Shown piece by piece: positions 28,401-36,568 of a stretch of DNA of 64,000 nt. The DNA is from JAAYUD01 sp041907665 (lineage in GTDB: Bacteria; Bacteroidota; Bacteroidia; Bacteroidales; Bacteroidaceae). A program made the translations under genes and the position numbers. Location: positions 1 to 64,000 of the forward strand of contig JAYRGW010000013.1 of the NCBI GenBank assembly GCA_041907665.1, given 5' to 3'. The notes below the pieces were generated by a model. It made no database searches, was not told the DNA's origin, and was given only the letters and a program-made list of their open reading frames with translations. Positions within the stretch are counted from its first letter, which is position 1. The number at the start of each line of letters is the position of its first letter.

Positions 28401-29288
28401 TATATCGGCAATAGAACTTTTGTAGGAAACAGTGCGGTCTTGAGCCCCAAGACCAGAGTAGGCAATGATGTATTGGTCGGTGTGCTTTCTAAAATGAAAG
28501 AAGAAGATCTTCCCGTAAAAGATGGAACGAACTGGTTCGGTTCTCCGGCAGTGTTCTTACCACGAAGGGACGTTAATCAAGACTTCTCGATGGAACGCAC
28601 ATATAAACCATCCAAAAAATTATTCTGCTACCGATATTTTATTGAATTCTTCCGCGTGGTACTGCCTTCAACTCTTTTTATACTCATGGCAGGTTTCATC
28701 ACCGAAGCAGCATCGTATTTACAAATAGATAAAGATCTGGGTGAACTTTTGTTGTGGTTCCCTCTGTTATACATTGGAGCAGCTATCTTTGGAACAGTCA
28801 TCATGGCGATACTCAAATGGATTGTCATAGGCAAATACGTTCCGCAAAACAAGCCACTCTGGAGCGGCTTTGTATGGCGCAGCGAATTGATAACGGGACT
28901 TTACGAAAACTTCCTGGTACTATTCTTTTTGAATATACTCACAGGTACGCCGTTTATCAAATATCCACTCAGGTTGCTGGGATGTAAAATAGGCAAACGA
29001 ACGTGCTTGTTTACAACCCAAATTACAGAATTCGATTTGATACATATTGACGATTATGCCGCCCTTAACGACAACTGCACCATGCAGACTCATCTTTTCG
29101 AAGACCGAGTCATGAAAATGTCGTACGTCACATTGGAAGAAAATGCCAGCGTGGGAGGAATGTCCGTTGTATTATACGATTCCAAAATGGAAAAAAATGC
29201 CATACTCGATCCATTGTCGGTATTAATGAAAAATGAAACGCTACCTGCAGACAACCGATTTATCGGTGCACCTGCCGAAAAAGCATAA
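25410..29288 (+). CDS. Pls-like single-module synthetase: adenylation, carrier, three membrane/beta-helix cassettes
   Basis: A 1292-aa membrane protein. Residues 1-490 are an NRPS adenylation domain: YTSGTTGKPKG (154-164), FDASVEEIW (199-207), YNTYGPTE (285-292), YRTGDL (374-379) and K481. Residues 505-580 are a carrier domain with phosphopantetheine site S540 in GGHSLL. Then come three repeats of two transmembrane helices plus a left-handed beta-helix (about 598-800, 831-1045, 1077-1290). The order A-T-(TM2-domain) x3 is that of epsilon-poly-lysine synthetase, where the tandem domains polymerise the loaded amino acid. No condensation or thioesterase domain is visible. Pocket residues read D-A-E-T-I-G-T-V-I-K, lysine-like. 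Product unproven. Confidence 0.85.
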   Translation: MFLENFFEDSARQYPDNIAIEEGEKRYSYAETERTANKLANYLQKLPVGPEDKVVILLPRRAEVTIVMLGILKTGAAYIPLDPEIPADRVNFIMEDANAKMLITSDEIMKNIGSQFNSFPIYNIDKSWKELESYSDTKPTVEGRSEDNLCYMIYTSGTTGKPKGVLLMHKNAATYIHGAQKIYPIDQSDRALQGFSVSFDASVEEIWVPLSVGATLVVGTFDIMRSGDQFSSKLRTLNITFLSCAPTLLSMVKEDIPCLKILIFGGEVCSKDIANRWCKAGRTVYNTYGPTEATVIATYSILKPGEEVTIGKALDKYEVLLIDEELNPVTEIDKEGEILIGGECIARGYLNREDLTAKKFIETDRYCGEMKRYYRTGDLAKYNEEKEFVFIGRADAQVKVRGFRVELAEIEGLLMQNEAVQTAAVTLDKDTQQLAAFVVLRKGKKIDREAVAKQFRQLLPYYMIPSTLDEIDELPMTTSQKIDRKRLPTPKTPLSFSTNKQIIAPSTPLEKAMVKIIAQNINREDISMDDHFFNDLGGHSLLAAIVVSQMRELKIFENMSVADVYKYPILTDLARELEKKRPKENQKEEVREIYKVPTWKYYLCSICQGISLIFLTLLFGLEWLGPFFVYSYYYVADFGVWSSIVLSLFAYFSILPVFTVFSIIFKWLVIGRIKPGKYKLWGSYYFRFWLVGKVTAICPIIYFSGTAIMNWFLRLMGAKIGKNCYINTSAIDVFDLVTMGDNVSICTDTHLRGYTIEDGWLKIGTIDLGDNAFVGTRCCLAQNSKMGNNSSIEDLTLIPDGGIIPENENWGGSPAQPIGKNIQENTIPLWSFKFILLSLICVFIIPLITMVAFFPGMILVAHINYVSDIWSFSWVTLFIGVSFVLLLTVIIAIFKWLLLGNIKEGKYKVNSLFYYKKWFFDQLMKLSLQVIGTLYTTLYLQKWFKLLGVKMGKRVEISTVEFISPDLLVTGDECFLADSVSVGASYVRGGYIEIAKTYIGNRTFVGNSAVLSPKTRVGNDVLVGVLSKMKEEDLPVKDGTNWFGSPAVFLPRRDVNQDFSMERTYKPSKKLFCYRYFIEFFRVVLPSTLFILMAGFITEAASYLQIDKDLGELLLWFPLLYIGAAIFGTVIMAILKWIVIGKYVPQNKPLWSGFVWRSELITGLYENFLVLFFLNILTGTPFIKYPLRLLGCKIGKRTCLFTTQITEFDLIHIDDYAALNDNCTMQTHLFEDRVMKMSYVTLEENASVGGMSVVLYDSKMEKNAILDPLSVLMKNETLPADNRFIGAPAEKA

Positions 29289-29310
29289 CGACGTTTAAAG
29301 TCAACAACAT

Positions 29311-29357
29311 AAAAGCAACCGATAGAGATTTAAAGGTACTCTATCGGTTGCTTTTTA
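29311..29357 (+). terminator. Strong terminator after the Pls-like gene
   Basis: A perfect 17-bp stem AAAAGCAACCGATAGAG (29311-29327) pairs with 29339-29355 and ends in a T tract. It separates the synthetase from the M16 peptidase gene. Confidence 0.9.
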
Positions 29358-29511
29358 TAGATCGCTTACATCAGAGAGGTGAAGTAACCCACTTGAATAC
29401 TCGCCATTTTTTCGTTTAGCAAAAACAAGAGACAACAGGTACCAAACAAAAAACGCAACAATATTATTCAATAATATATTACATAATTTTCTTTTTTCAA
29501 TAAAAATAAAT

Positions 29512-29519
29512 TATATTTG
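29512..29519 (+). promoter_or_regulatory. -7 box of the M16 peptidase gene
   Basis: TATATTTG, 66 bp before the ATG. Together with the terminator at 29311-29357 it shows that the peptidase is a separate transcription unit. Confidence 0.5.
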
Positions 29520-29585
29520 TGAAGTGTAATACAATACAAATCCATATAACCGACCTTAATTGCACAGAACTAAAAAACGTTATTT

Positions 29586-32498
29586 ATGAGAAAAAGAATT
29601 TTATCGGTAGGGATATTATTGTTTTTTGCAATAAGTTCCTTCACGTTCGCCGGAGTTCTTCCGACGTATCAGACGGTGCCGAACGACCCGATGCATTCGA
29701 GAATTTACACACTGTCAAATGGTTTGAAAGTTTATCTTTCTGTAAACAAACTGCAACCTCGCATTCAGACGTATATTGCCGTTCATGTGGGGAGCAAAAA
29801 CGATCCGTCCGAAACGACCGGATTGTCACACTACTTGGAACATTTGCTATTTAAAGGAACGACTCACTTCGGCACCAGCAACTATACTGCCGAAAAGCCT
29901 CTGCTCGATCAAATACGCCAACTATATGAAGTATATCGCCATACTACAGATACAGTCCAGCGCAAAGCCATCTATCACCAGATAGACAGCATTTCGCACG
30001 AAGCATCCAAATATTCTATCGCCAACGAATACGACAAATTGATGACAAGTATCGGTTCGCAGGAAAGCAATGCATTCACATCAGAAGACTGCACCGTTTA
30101 CCAAGAAAATATACCCGGCAATCAAGTAGAGAATTGGGCAAAGGTAGAAGCCGATCGTTTCAACGACGCCGTAATCCGTGGCTTCCACACAGAGCTCGAA
30201 GCTGTATACGAGGAATACAATATTGATTTAACACAAGATATGAGAAAGGTCTTTGATGCCATTAATCAGGGATTATTTCCAAATCACCCTTACGGTCAGC
30301 AGACAGTAATAGGAACTCAAGCGCACCTTAAAAACCCTTCTATCGTAAATATCGACAATCATTACCACACATATTATGTTCCCAATAATATGGCCATTTG
30401 CATGTCAGGGGACTTTGATCCGGATCAAACAATTGCCATCATCGACAAATATTTCAGTGTACTTAAGCCAAATCCTTCGCTGCCCAAAATACAAATAAAG
30501 CCTGAACAACCCATCACTTCTCCAATCATCAAAAAAGTCTTTGGACCGGAAGCTAAACAGTTGGCATTAGGTTGGCGTTTTCCGGCACAAAGTTCAGCCG
30601 TTTGTGATACATTGCAAGTACTCGATATGGTATTGGCCAATGGTAGTGCCGGATTAATAGACGAAGATATCGTTCAGAAACAAACCATGTTAAAGGCGGG
30701 TTCATATCCAAATATGATGGGAGATTATTCTGTATATATGATGCAGGGAACTCCAAAGGAAGGACAGACACTGGATAACGTAAAAGCTTTGTTTTTGAAA
30801 GAATTAGACAAACTCAAAAAAGGAGAATTCAGCGAGGAGCTTTTAAAAGGCTCGATCAATCAATTCAAATTGCGCCAGATGCAAACATTAGAAGACAATG
30901 AAGCTCGTGCCAGCATGTTTGTCGAGTCGTTCACTAAGGATATTCCCTGGAAAGACGAAGTAACGAAGGTAGACCGCTTATCTAAAATAACAAAAGCAGA
31001 TGTAGTGGCTTTTGCCAACCGTTACTTTGGCAACAATTATGTAGCGATATACAAGGAAAAAGGGCAAGACCCGAACGAAAAGAAAATAGACAAACCGACC
31101 ATTTCTCCGATTTTAACCAACAGAGATAAGTCCAGCGATTTTTTAAGAGAGATTCAAAATAGTCCGGTCAAACCTATCGAACCCGTATTTGCTGATTTCA
31201 AAAAAGACCTGTCGCAAGCTAAAGTTAAAAACGGCATTCAATTGTTGTATAAAAACAATACGTTAAACGACATTTTCAGCATCATTTATCTACTCGACCG
31301 AGGTAGTAACAATGACAAATATCTAAATTTCGCAGCCGGCTATCTCAATCTTCTCGGTACAGCAAAGATGTCCAATTCGGCTTTCAACAAAAAGATGTAC
31401 AATTTGGGATGCAGCTTTAGTGTAAGTGCAACGGAGGAGCAGACTTATATTGAAATATACGGATTGAGTGAAAACATGAAACCCGCGATGAAATTAGTCG
31501 AAGATTTATTAGCCCATGCCATTGTAGACAAAGCGACCTACAAGACTTATGTTCAGAACAATATCAAAGAACGTTCGGATCAAAAACTCAATCAACAATA
31601 CAACTTCTCAAATTTAGTAGATTATATCACTTACGGCGGACAACATCAAAAGAATAGACTATCCAATGAACAGATGCAGCAGCTCAACCCACAAACCCTA
31701 ATTGACAAGATCCATCATTTGTTCAGTTATCAACACCGCATACTATATTACGGACCGACGTCAGAGGCAGAAACTATTCAAGCCATCAACCAAATACATC
31801 AAGTGCCAAAGGTCCTGAAAAATTTGCCGCAAGAAATAATATGCAAGAAAGTTCCAACCATCGACAACAAAGTTTATATCGCTCCGTACGATGCCAAAAA
31901 CATCTATGTTAACAAAATATCCGTTTCAAGCACTCACCGTTTCTCCGTAGAGACCGAACCACTTAGGATATTATATAATTCTTATTTCGGCGGATCGATG
32001 AACAGTATTGTTTTTCAAGAACTTCGAGAATCGAGAGCTTTAGCCTATAGTGCCTACGCCTATTCCAGAAGTGGACATCGCAAGAATGAAACTTATTCAA
32101 TGAATGCAGTTATTATTACCCAAAACGATAAAGCAAAAGACGCACTGGATGCATATCAAGATATACTGGACAACATGCCACTGACTCAAGCCAATTTTGA
32201 TTTATCAAAACAAAATGTGATCTCACAATTCCGTACCAACCGCACAATCGGCATGAACATTATTTGGACCTATTTAGGTGCTCAAAAGCTGGGTTTGAAT
32301 TACGATCTAAACAAAGAAATATTTGACAAGTTACAAGGCATGACAATGAATGACGTCGCCCAGTTCCAGAAGTCATACATAAAAGGAATCAAATACAATA
32401 CGGCCATTCTGGGCAACGAAAAAGAATTGGATATGAAGAGTATTGCCAAATATGGCACTATCGTTAGACTGACACAAAAGCAAATTTTTGGATATTAG
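29586..32498 (+). CDS. M16-family zinc metallopeptidase, two-halved (pitrilysin/PqqL type)
   Basis: A 970-aa exported protein (signal peptide about 1-22). The first half has the inverted zinc motif H82-Y-L-E85-H86 and a downstream Glu cluster in HTELEAVYEEYN (201-212), so it is the active half; an insertion near 105-150 lengthens the spacing. The second half keeps the M16 fold, with the substrate-binding ESRALAYSAYAYS, but lacks the zinc motif. Members degrade peptides in the periplasm. It stands alone between two strong terminators. Confidence 0.9.
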   Translation: MRKRILSVGILLFFAISSFTFAGVLPTYQTVPNDPMHSRIYTLSNGLKVYLSVNKLQPRIQTYIAVHVGSKNDPSETTGLSHYLEHLLFKGTTHFGTSNYTAEKPLLDQIRQLYEVYRHTTDTVQRKAIYHQIDSISHEASKYSIANEYDKLMTSIGSQESNAFTSEDCTVYQENIPGNQVENWAKVEADRFNDAVIRGFHTELEAVYEEYNIDLTQDMRKVFDAINQGLFPNHPYGQQTVIGTQAHLKNPSIVNIDNHYHTYYVPNNMAICMSGDFDPDQTIAIIDKYFSVLKPNPSLPKIQIKPEQPITSPIIKKVFGPEAKQLALGWRFPAQSSAVCDTLQVLDMVLANGSAGLIDEDIVQKQTMLKAGSYPNMMGDYSVYMMQGTPKEGQTLDNVKALFLKELDKLKKGEFSEELLKGSINQFKLRQMQTLEDNEARASMFVESFTKDIPWKDEVTKVDRLSKITKADVVAFANRYFGNNYVAIYKEKGQDPNEKKIDKPTISPILTNRDKSSDFLREIQNSPVKPIEPVFADFKKDLSQAKVKNGIQLLYKNNTLNDIFSIIYLLDRGSNNDKYLNFAAGYLNLLGTAKMSNSAFNKKMYNLGCSFSVSATEEQTYIEIYGLSENMKPAMKLVEDLLAHAIVDKATYKTYVQNNIKERSDQKLNQQYNFSNLVDYITYGGQHQKNRLSNEQMQQLNPQTLIDKIHHLFSYQHRILYYGPTSEAETIQAINQIHQVPKVLKNLPQEIICKKVPTIDNKVYIAPYDAKNIYVNKISVSSTHRFSVETEPLRILYNSYFGGSMNSIVFQELRESRALAYSAYAYSRSGHRKNETYSMNAVIITQNDKAKDALDAYQDILDNMPLTQANFDLSKQNVISQFRTNRTIGMNIIWTYLGAQKLGLNYDLNKEIFDKLQGMTMNDVAQFQKSYIKGIKYNTAILGNEKELDMKSIAKYGTIVRLTQKQIFGY

Positions 32499-32512
32499 TC
32501 GACTAAGTGACC

Positions 32513-32568
32513 AGTATAGAATAAAAAGAGCGAGAGAATTAATTTCCCCGCTCTTTTTATTCTATACT
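32513..32568. terminator. Long perfect hairpin after the M16 gene
   Basis: A 20-bp perfect stem (32513-32532 with 32549-32568) around GAGAATTAATTTCCCC, with A and T tracts built into the stem, so it can end transcription from either strand. Confidence 0.85.
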
Positions 32569-32805
32569 CTCATTTAATCTCAATATAGAGACCAAAAGAA
32601 TTCGAAACAGTTTCACACTATTATTTTTCTAAAAAATCAAAACAGCTTCTTAGTTTATTTGAAGAAAAAAAATTATATTTGCTAGTAAATACACCAACAG
32701 TACTTTAATAGTTACTCTTAAAATCTATATACCTACTGATACCAAGATTGTTAAATCTTTTATTCAGTGTTGCCATTTAGGTCCATATATTTTTCATCGT
32801 ATTAC
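32569..32805. promoter_or_regulatory. Orphan promoter-like segment before the toxin-antitoxin pair
   Basis: CTATTATTTTTCTAAAAAAT is at 32618-32637 and a -7 box TATATTTG at 32674-32681, the same arrangement as at 33455-33517. Read rightwards it faces the 3' end of the toxin gene and no gene starts after it, so it is either a relic or a source of antisense RNA. Confidence 0.4.
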
Positions 32806-33075
32806 TTATTTATCGTCATAATGGCCCAAAGTCGAAATGACAAATACCGTCACTATATCTTCATCAACGGTATATCTAAGGCGGTTCTTTTTGTCGATCC
32901 GCCTCGACCATATTTGAGGAAGCCCCCTTAAAGGCTCCGGTTTTCCTGTTCCTGAATATGGATGCTGTTCAAGTTCCCCGATGATCTTCTCAAACTTCTT
33001 GTATGCCTGTGGCATACTCTTCCGTATTTTCAAAAGTTCTTCCAAAGCCTCTTTTGAAAAAGTAACTTTATACAT
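32806..33075 (-). CDS. RelE/ParE-superfamily toxin, YoeB-like
   Basis: An 89-aa predicted ribosome-dependent mRNA endonuclease. The fingerprint HPYSGTGKPEPLRG (38-51), WSRRID (56-61) and the C-terminal GHYDDK match YoeB/Txe toxins; candidate catalytic residues are E47, R65, H85 and Y86 by analogy with E. coli YoeB (E46, R65, H83, Y84). The gene overlaps the antitoxin gene by eight bases, so the toxin is translationally coupled downstream of its antitoxin. Confidence 0.9.
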   Translation of the reverse strand: MYKVTFSKEALEELLKIRKSMPQAYKKFEKIIGELEQHPYSGTGKPEPLRGLPQIWSRRIDKKNRLRYTVDEDIVTVFVISTLGHYDDK

Positions 33076-33328
33076 TTGCTTCCATTCTGTTTAGCAACAT
33101 GTCCAACGTTTCTCCCGATTTCATCTCATATGTGCGTCCGGCCTTAATGTCCTCAAGCCCCCTTTGAATCGACGACAATTCTTCTTTCGAAAGCAAGTCA
33201 TCCTCTTCAGCAACCTTGATGATGATAGGGCGTCCGTTTCTACGAGACACAAACACTGTTTCTTTCTCCGCCATATCAAAATACTTTTTTTGATTGGCCC
33301 TAAATTCTCTTGATGTTATTATCCGCAT
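33068..33328 (-). CDS. Phd/YefM-family antitoxin
   Basis: An 86-aa antitoxin. The N-terminal IITSREFRANQKKYFDMAEK is the YefM/Phd DNA-binding fold and the C-terminal half is the acidic toxin-wrapping segment. It precedes and overlaps the toxin, the usual order. A -7 box TATCTTTG lies at 33360-33353. YefM-type proteins repress their own operon, so the promoter is probably autoregulated. Confidence 0.9.
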   Translation of the reverse strand: MRIITSREFRANQKKYFDMAEKETVFVSRRNGRPIIIKVAEEDDLLSKEELSSIQRGLEDIKAGRTYEMKSGETLDMLLNRMEANV

Positions 33329-33856
33329 AGTTCAATAGGTTTTATTACGAAGCAAAGATAAATATTTTTTTTCAAACCAACGATTTTTAGTGTGCTTATT
33401 TGTGTACACTATATATTTTTATTAATAAAAAATAATCACCTGCATACTCTGCAACTATTATTTTTCTAAAAAATCAGAACAACTTCTAAAACAGCAACAT
33501 TTTTTTACGTATATTTGTCCGTGTCTTTAGGTGGAATATGATTGTGCTATTAGTGACTTATTATTTATTCAAATGATAAAAAGCAGAAGAAATATCCTCA
33601 TATACATAGCCATATTCGGCTTGCTAATCGAAATCGACTTAAGACATGGAATAGACTTACATAAGTCTAGTGTAGATGAGACTAAAAAAAAGTCAACCAA
33701 CTTGCCCTCATATCTTAGCGTATACTTCAAAAAAGATGTATGACATTCGATCCAATCATACTTATCGCACACAGAGTAATCTAATGAGGTTCAGGTGGTA
33801 TACCGATATCAATCTATCCGTCTAAGGTTTAAATCATACAAAATTATATAGCTATC
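33329..33856. other. Intergenic region: antitoxin promoter, repeated promoter box, possible small ORF
   Basis: Holds the leftward antitoxin promoter (33353-33360), the box CTATTATTTTTCTAAAAAAT at 33455-33474 with TATATTTG at 33510-33517 reading right, and the 56-aa ORF listed separately. The stretch 33744-33856 shows nothing else. Confidence 0.5.
33573..33743 (+). CDS. Possible 56-aa membrane protein of unknown function
   Basis: An ATG 55 bp after the -7 box TATATTTG (33510-33517) opens a 56-codon frame: basic N-terminus MIKSRRN, a hydrophobic helix ILIYIAIFGLLIEIDL, then a hydrophilic Lys/Ser-rich tail. The promoter position supports it, but I recognise no family and the length allows chance. 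It may simply be leader DNA of the rhamnosidase gene. Confidence 0.3.
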   Translation: MIKSRRNILIYIAIFGLLIEIDLRHGIDLHKSSVDETKKKSTNLPSYLSVYFKKDV

Positions 33857-36496
33857 ATGAAAGCAATTACCAAATATTTACATCAGTTACCTACATTACT
33901 AAGCCTGTTTTTCTTTTGTTCGTTCACCACACCTACAGCTTCGATCGTTGGCATGCGGTGCGAATACAATACCAATCCTATCAATATAGACATTTCAATG
34001 CCGCGCTTCGTTTGGAATTACTCGGCGAACAATGCATTTCAACAATACAAATATAAAATATGTATAGCTACAGACAGACACTCCCTAAATGAGGGTAGTC
34101 ATACAAATGGATTTTATTGGACCTCGGGCATCATAAACTCAAATCGATCTAGTGCACAATACGATGGAAAAATAAAGTTGACTTCTTTCACAAAATATTA
34201 TTGGCAAATTACCGCATGGGACAAAAGCGGAAAACAAAAAGTGATATCTCCCGTAAGCTATTTTGAAACAGCGATGATGAATCAGAAAGACTGGCATGCG
34301 CAATGGATTACAGACGAATATGATAAAGATTACAACCCGGCTCCAATGCTGCGCAAATCGTTCAGAGTAAATCAAAGCATGATTGACAAAGCTCGCTTGT
34401 ATGTCAGTGCAGCAGCCTATTGCGTCATGAAGTTGAATGGCAAGTCCGTATCAAATTCGTTGTTAAATCCGGGGGACACTCATTACGATAAACGAAATTT
34501 ATACAGTGTATCCGATGTGACCTCCCTCATTAAATCGGGAGAGAATGTCCTATCGGCTGTTTTGGGAAACGGTTTCTATAACGAAATAGCCCCCGTGGGA
34601 CCATGGGATTTTGATAAAGCACGTTGGCGCAATCGAGCCAGAATGATATGCGAACTGCATATCATTCATTCCGACGGAACAACACAGATTATCGGTTCAG
34701 ACGCTTCGTGGAAAACAAATACCGGTCCATATCTTCAAAACAACATTTATGCCGGAGACACTTATGATGCCCGTTTGGAAATCGCGGGTTGGGACAAACC
34801 GGGGTTCGACGATTCCTCTTGGAAGAATGCAAAACAAGTAGAAGCCCCATCCCCCTTATTGATAGCACAATGTATGCCTCCAATAAAAACAGATCGCGAA
34901 ATCAATGCTGTAAATTTCGTCTCTTTCGGCGACAGCCTATTCGTGTATGATTTCGGTGTGAACATGTCCGGATTTTGCCGCCTGACTATACAGGGAGAGA
35001 AAGGCACTAAAGTCACACTCAGGCATGGCGAAATACAAAAGGCTGATGGACGATTGGAAACCGGCAATATTGATATTTATTTCAAACCGCAGCCGAATAT
35101 GGCTTTCCAAACAGATACATATATATTGGACGGTAAAAATGATAGTCTCACCCCGAATTTCAACTATCATGGATTTCGATATGTAGAAATACGTGCCGAC
35201 CATCCGGTCAAGTTAACGAAAGAGAGCCTGAAAGCAGAATTCTTCCACACGGCAGTGAAACCGACAGGCAACTTCAGCTGCTCCAACATGCTGCTTAACA
35301 AAATAGAAAAAGCCGTCAATCAATCCTACCTATCCAATCTGATGAGTATTCCCACCGATTGCCCTCAGCGCGAAAAGAATGGCTGGACAGCAGATGCCCA
35401 CATCAGTATGGATGCCGGATTATTGAACTTCGACGGCATCACCCTTTATAAAAAGTGGATAAACGATATGATCGACAACCAGACTCCCCAAGGACGCGTA
35501 TCAGGTATCATTCCCAGTTCGGGCTGGGGATACGACGATTGGATAGGTCCCGTATGGGATGCAGCCATATTTATCGTTCCGATGAATTTATATCGCTATT
35601 ATGGCGATGTCAGCGGAATTCAAAAGATATGGCCCACATGTCAAAAATATCTCGCATACCTGGGTTCACGTGAAGATCGAAACGGAACAGTAACCTACGG
35701 CATAGGCGATTGGGTCTTCTATAAGACACAAACTCCGACCGATTACACCACTACGTGCTATTATTATATGGACAACATGTACATGGCAGAATTTGCAAAA
35801 CTGCTCGGAAAAGACGGTACAAAGTATGCACGAAAGGCCGAAAAGTTGAAGTCGCTCATCAACCGTATCTATTTCGATCCGAAAACGAGCCTTTATTCAA
35901 ACGGTTCGCAGGCAGCTCAAGGAGTCGCCCTGTACTTGGGTATAGTACCTAAAGAATATGAACAACAAGTAGCAGATAAACTGAGCCGGATGATTAAAGA
36001 CAACAACAACTCTCTTGATTTCGGAATGCTAGGAAGCAAAACGGTTTTGAGAATGTTATCAAAATACGGATATGCAGACCAAGCCTACGAACTTGCCACC
36101 AAAGAAGATTCTCCATCATGGGGCAATTGGATTAAAAGAGGACTTACGGCACTTCCAGAAACGTGGAAGCTTTCTCCCACATTCAAAGATGCGTCTCTCA
36201 ATCACGTGTTTCTGGGAGACATCAATGCATGGATGTATAATGTCTTGGCAGGGATCAACTACGACGAACAACATCCCGGATTTAAACATATACTGATACG
36301 CCCGCATTTTGTGAAAGGGCTCGATTGGGTAAAAGCGGAATATCGCTCGACGTACGGACTCATAAAATCTGGATGGAGACGATCCGGCACTAAAGTTATC
36401 CTAAACATCACAATTCCGACCAACACCAATGCAACAGTAGAAGTCGGAGCCAAAAAGAAGGAACTTGGTAGCGGAACTTATCAGCTCATCTATTAA
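33857..36496 (+). CDS. Alpha-L-rhamnosidase, family GH78
   Basis: An 879-aa exported glycoside hydrolase that removes terminal L-rhamnose from plant or bacterial glycans. The signal region is about 1-28. Beta-sandwich domains fill the first 440 residues (Bac_rhamnosid_N-type, with ARLYVSAAAYCVMKLNGK), followed by the (alpha/alpha)6 barrel. The barrel has IPTDCPQREKNGWTADAH, the GH78 catalytic stretch with the general acid Glu, and a late ALPETW. A C-terminal beta domain completes it. There is no SusC/SusD pair next to it, so it is not part of a visible polysaccharide-utilisation locus. Confidence 0.9.
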   Translation: MKAITKYLHQLPTLLSLFFFCSFTTPTASIVGMRCEYNTNPINIDISMPRFVWNYSANNAFQQYKYKICIATDRHSLNEGSHTNGFYWTSGIINSNRSSAQYDGKIKLTSFTKYYWQITAWDKSGKQKVISPVSYFETAMMNQKDWHAQWITDEYDKDYNPAPMLRKSFRVNQSMIDKARLYVSAAAYCVMKLNGKSVSNSLLNPGDTHYDKRNLYSVSDVTSLIKSGENVLSAVLGNGFYNEIAPVGPWDFDKARWRNRARMICELHIIHSDGTTQIIGSDASWKTNTGPYLQNNIYAGDTYDARLEIAGWDKPGFDDSSWKNAKQVEAPSPLLIAQCMPPIKTDREINAVNFVSFGDSLFVYDFGVNMSGFCRLTIQGEKGTKVTLRHGEIQKADGRLETGNIDIYFKPQPNMAFQTDTYILDGKNDSLTPNFNYHGFRYVEIRADHPVKLTKESLKAEFFHTAVKPTGNFSCSNMLLNKIEKAVNQSYLSNLMSIPTDCPQREKNGWTADAHISMDAGLLNFDGITLYKKWINDMIDNQTPQGRVSGIIPSSGWGYDDWIGPVWDAAIFIVPMNLYRYYGDVSGIQKIWPTCQKYLAYLGSREDRNGTVTYGIGDWVFYKTQTPTDYTTTCYYYMDNMYMAEFAKLLGKDGTKYARKAEKLKSLINRIYFDPKTSLYSNGSQAAQGVALYLGIVPKEYEQQVADKLSRMIKDNNNSLDFGMLGSKTVLRMLSKYGYADQAYELATKEDSPSWGNWIKRGLTALPETWKLSPTFKDASLNHVFLGDINAWMYNVLAGINYDEQHPGFKHILIRPHFVKGLDWVKAEYRSTYGLIKSGWRRSGTKVILNITIPTNTNATVEVGAKKKELGSGTYQLIY

Positions 36497-36568
36497 GAAG
36501 TAGCTTCTAAAAAACACATAAGACCAAAATAATCATTACTTTTGCTCACCAAATAACAAAAAGAGATA

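Noticed and set aside
33857..36496. Rhamnosidase as part of a polysaccharide-utilisation locus
   Set aside because: No SusC/SusD, regulator or other glycoside hydrolase adjoins it. The sus-like operon 11 kb away is on the other strand with its own regulators.
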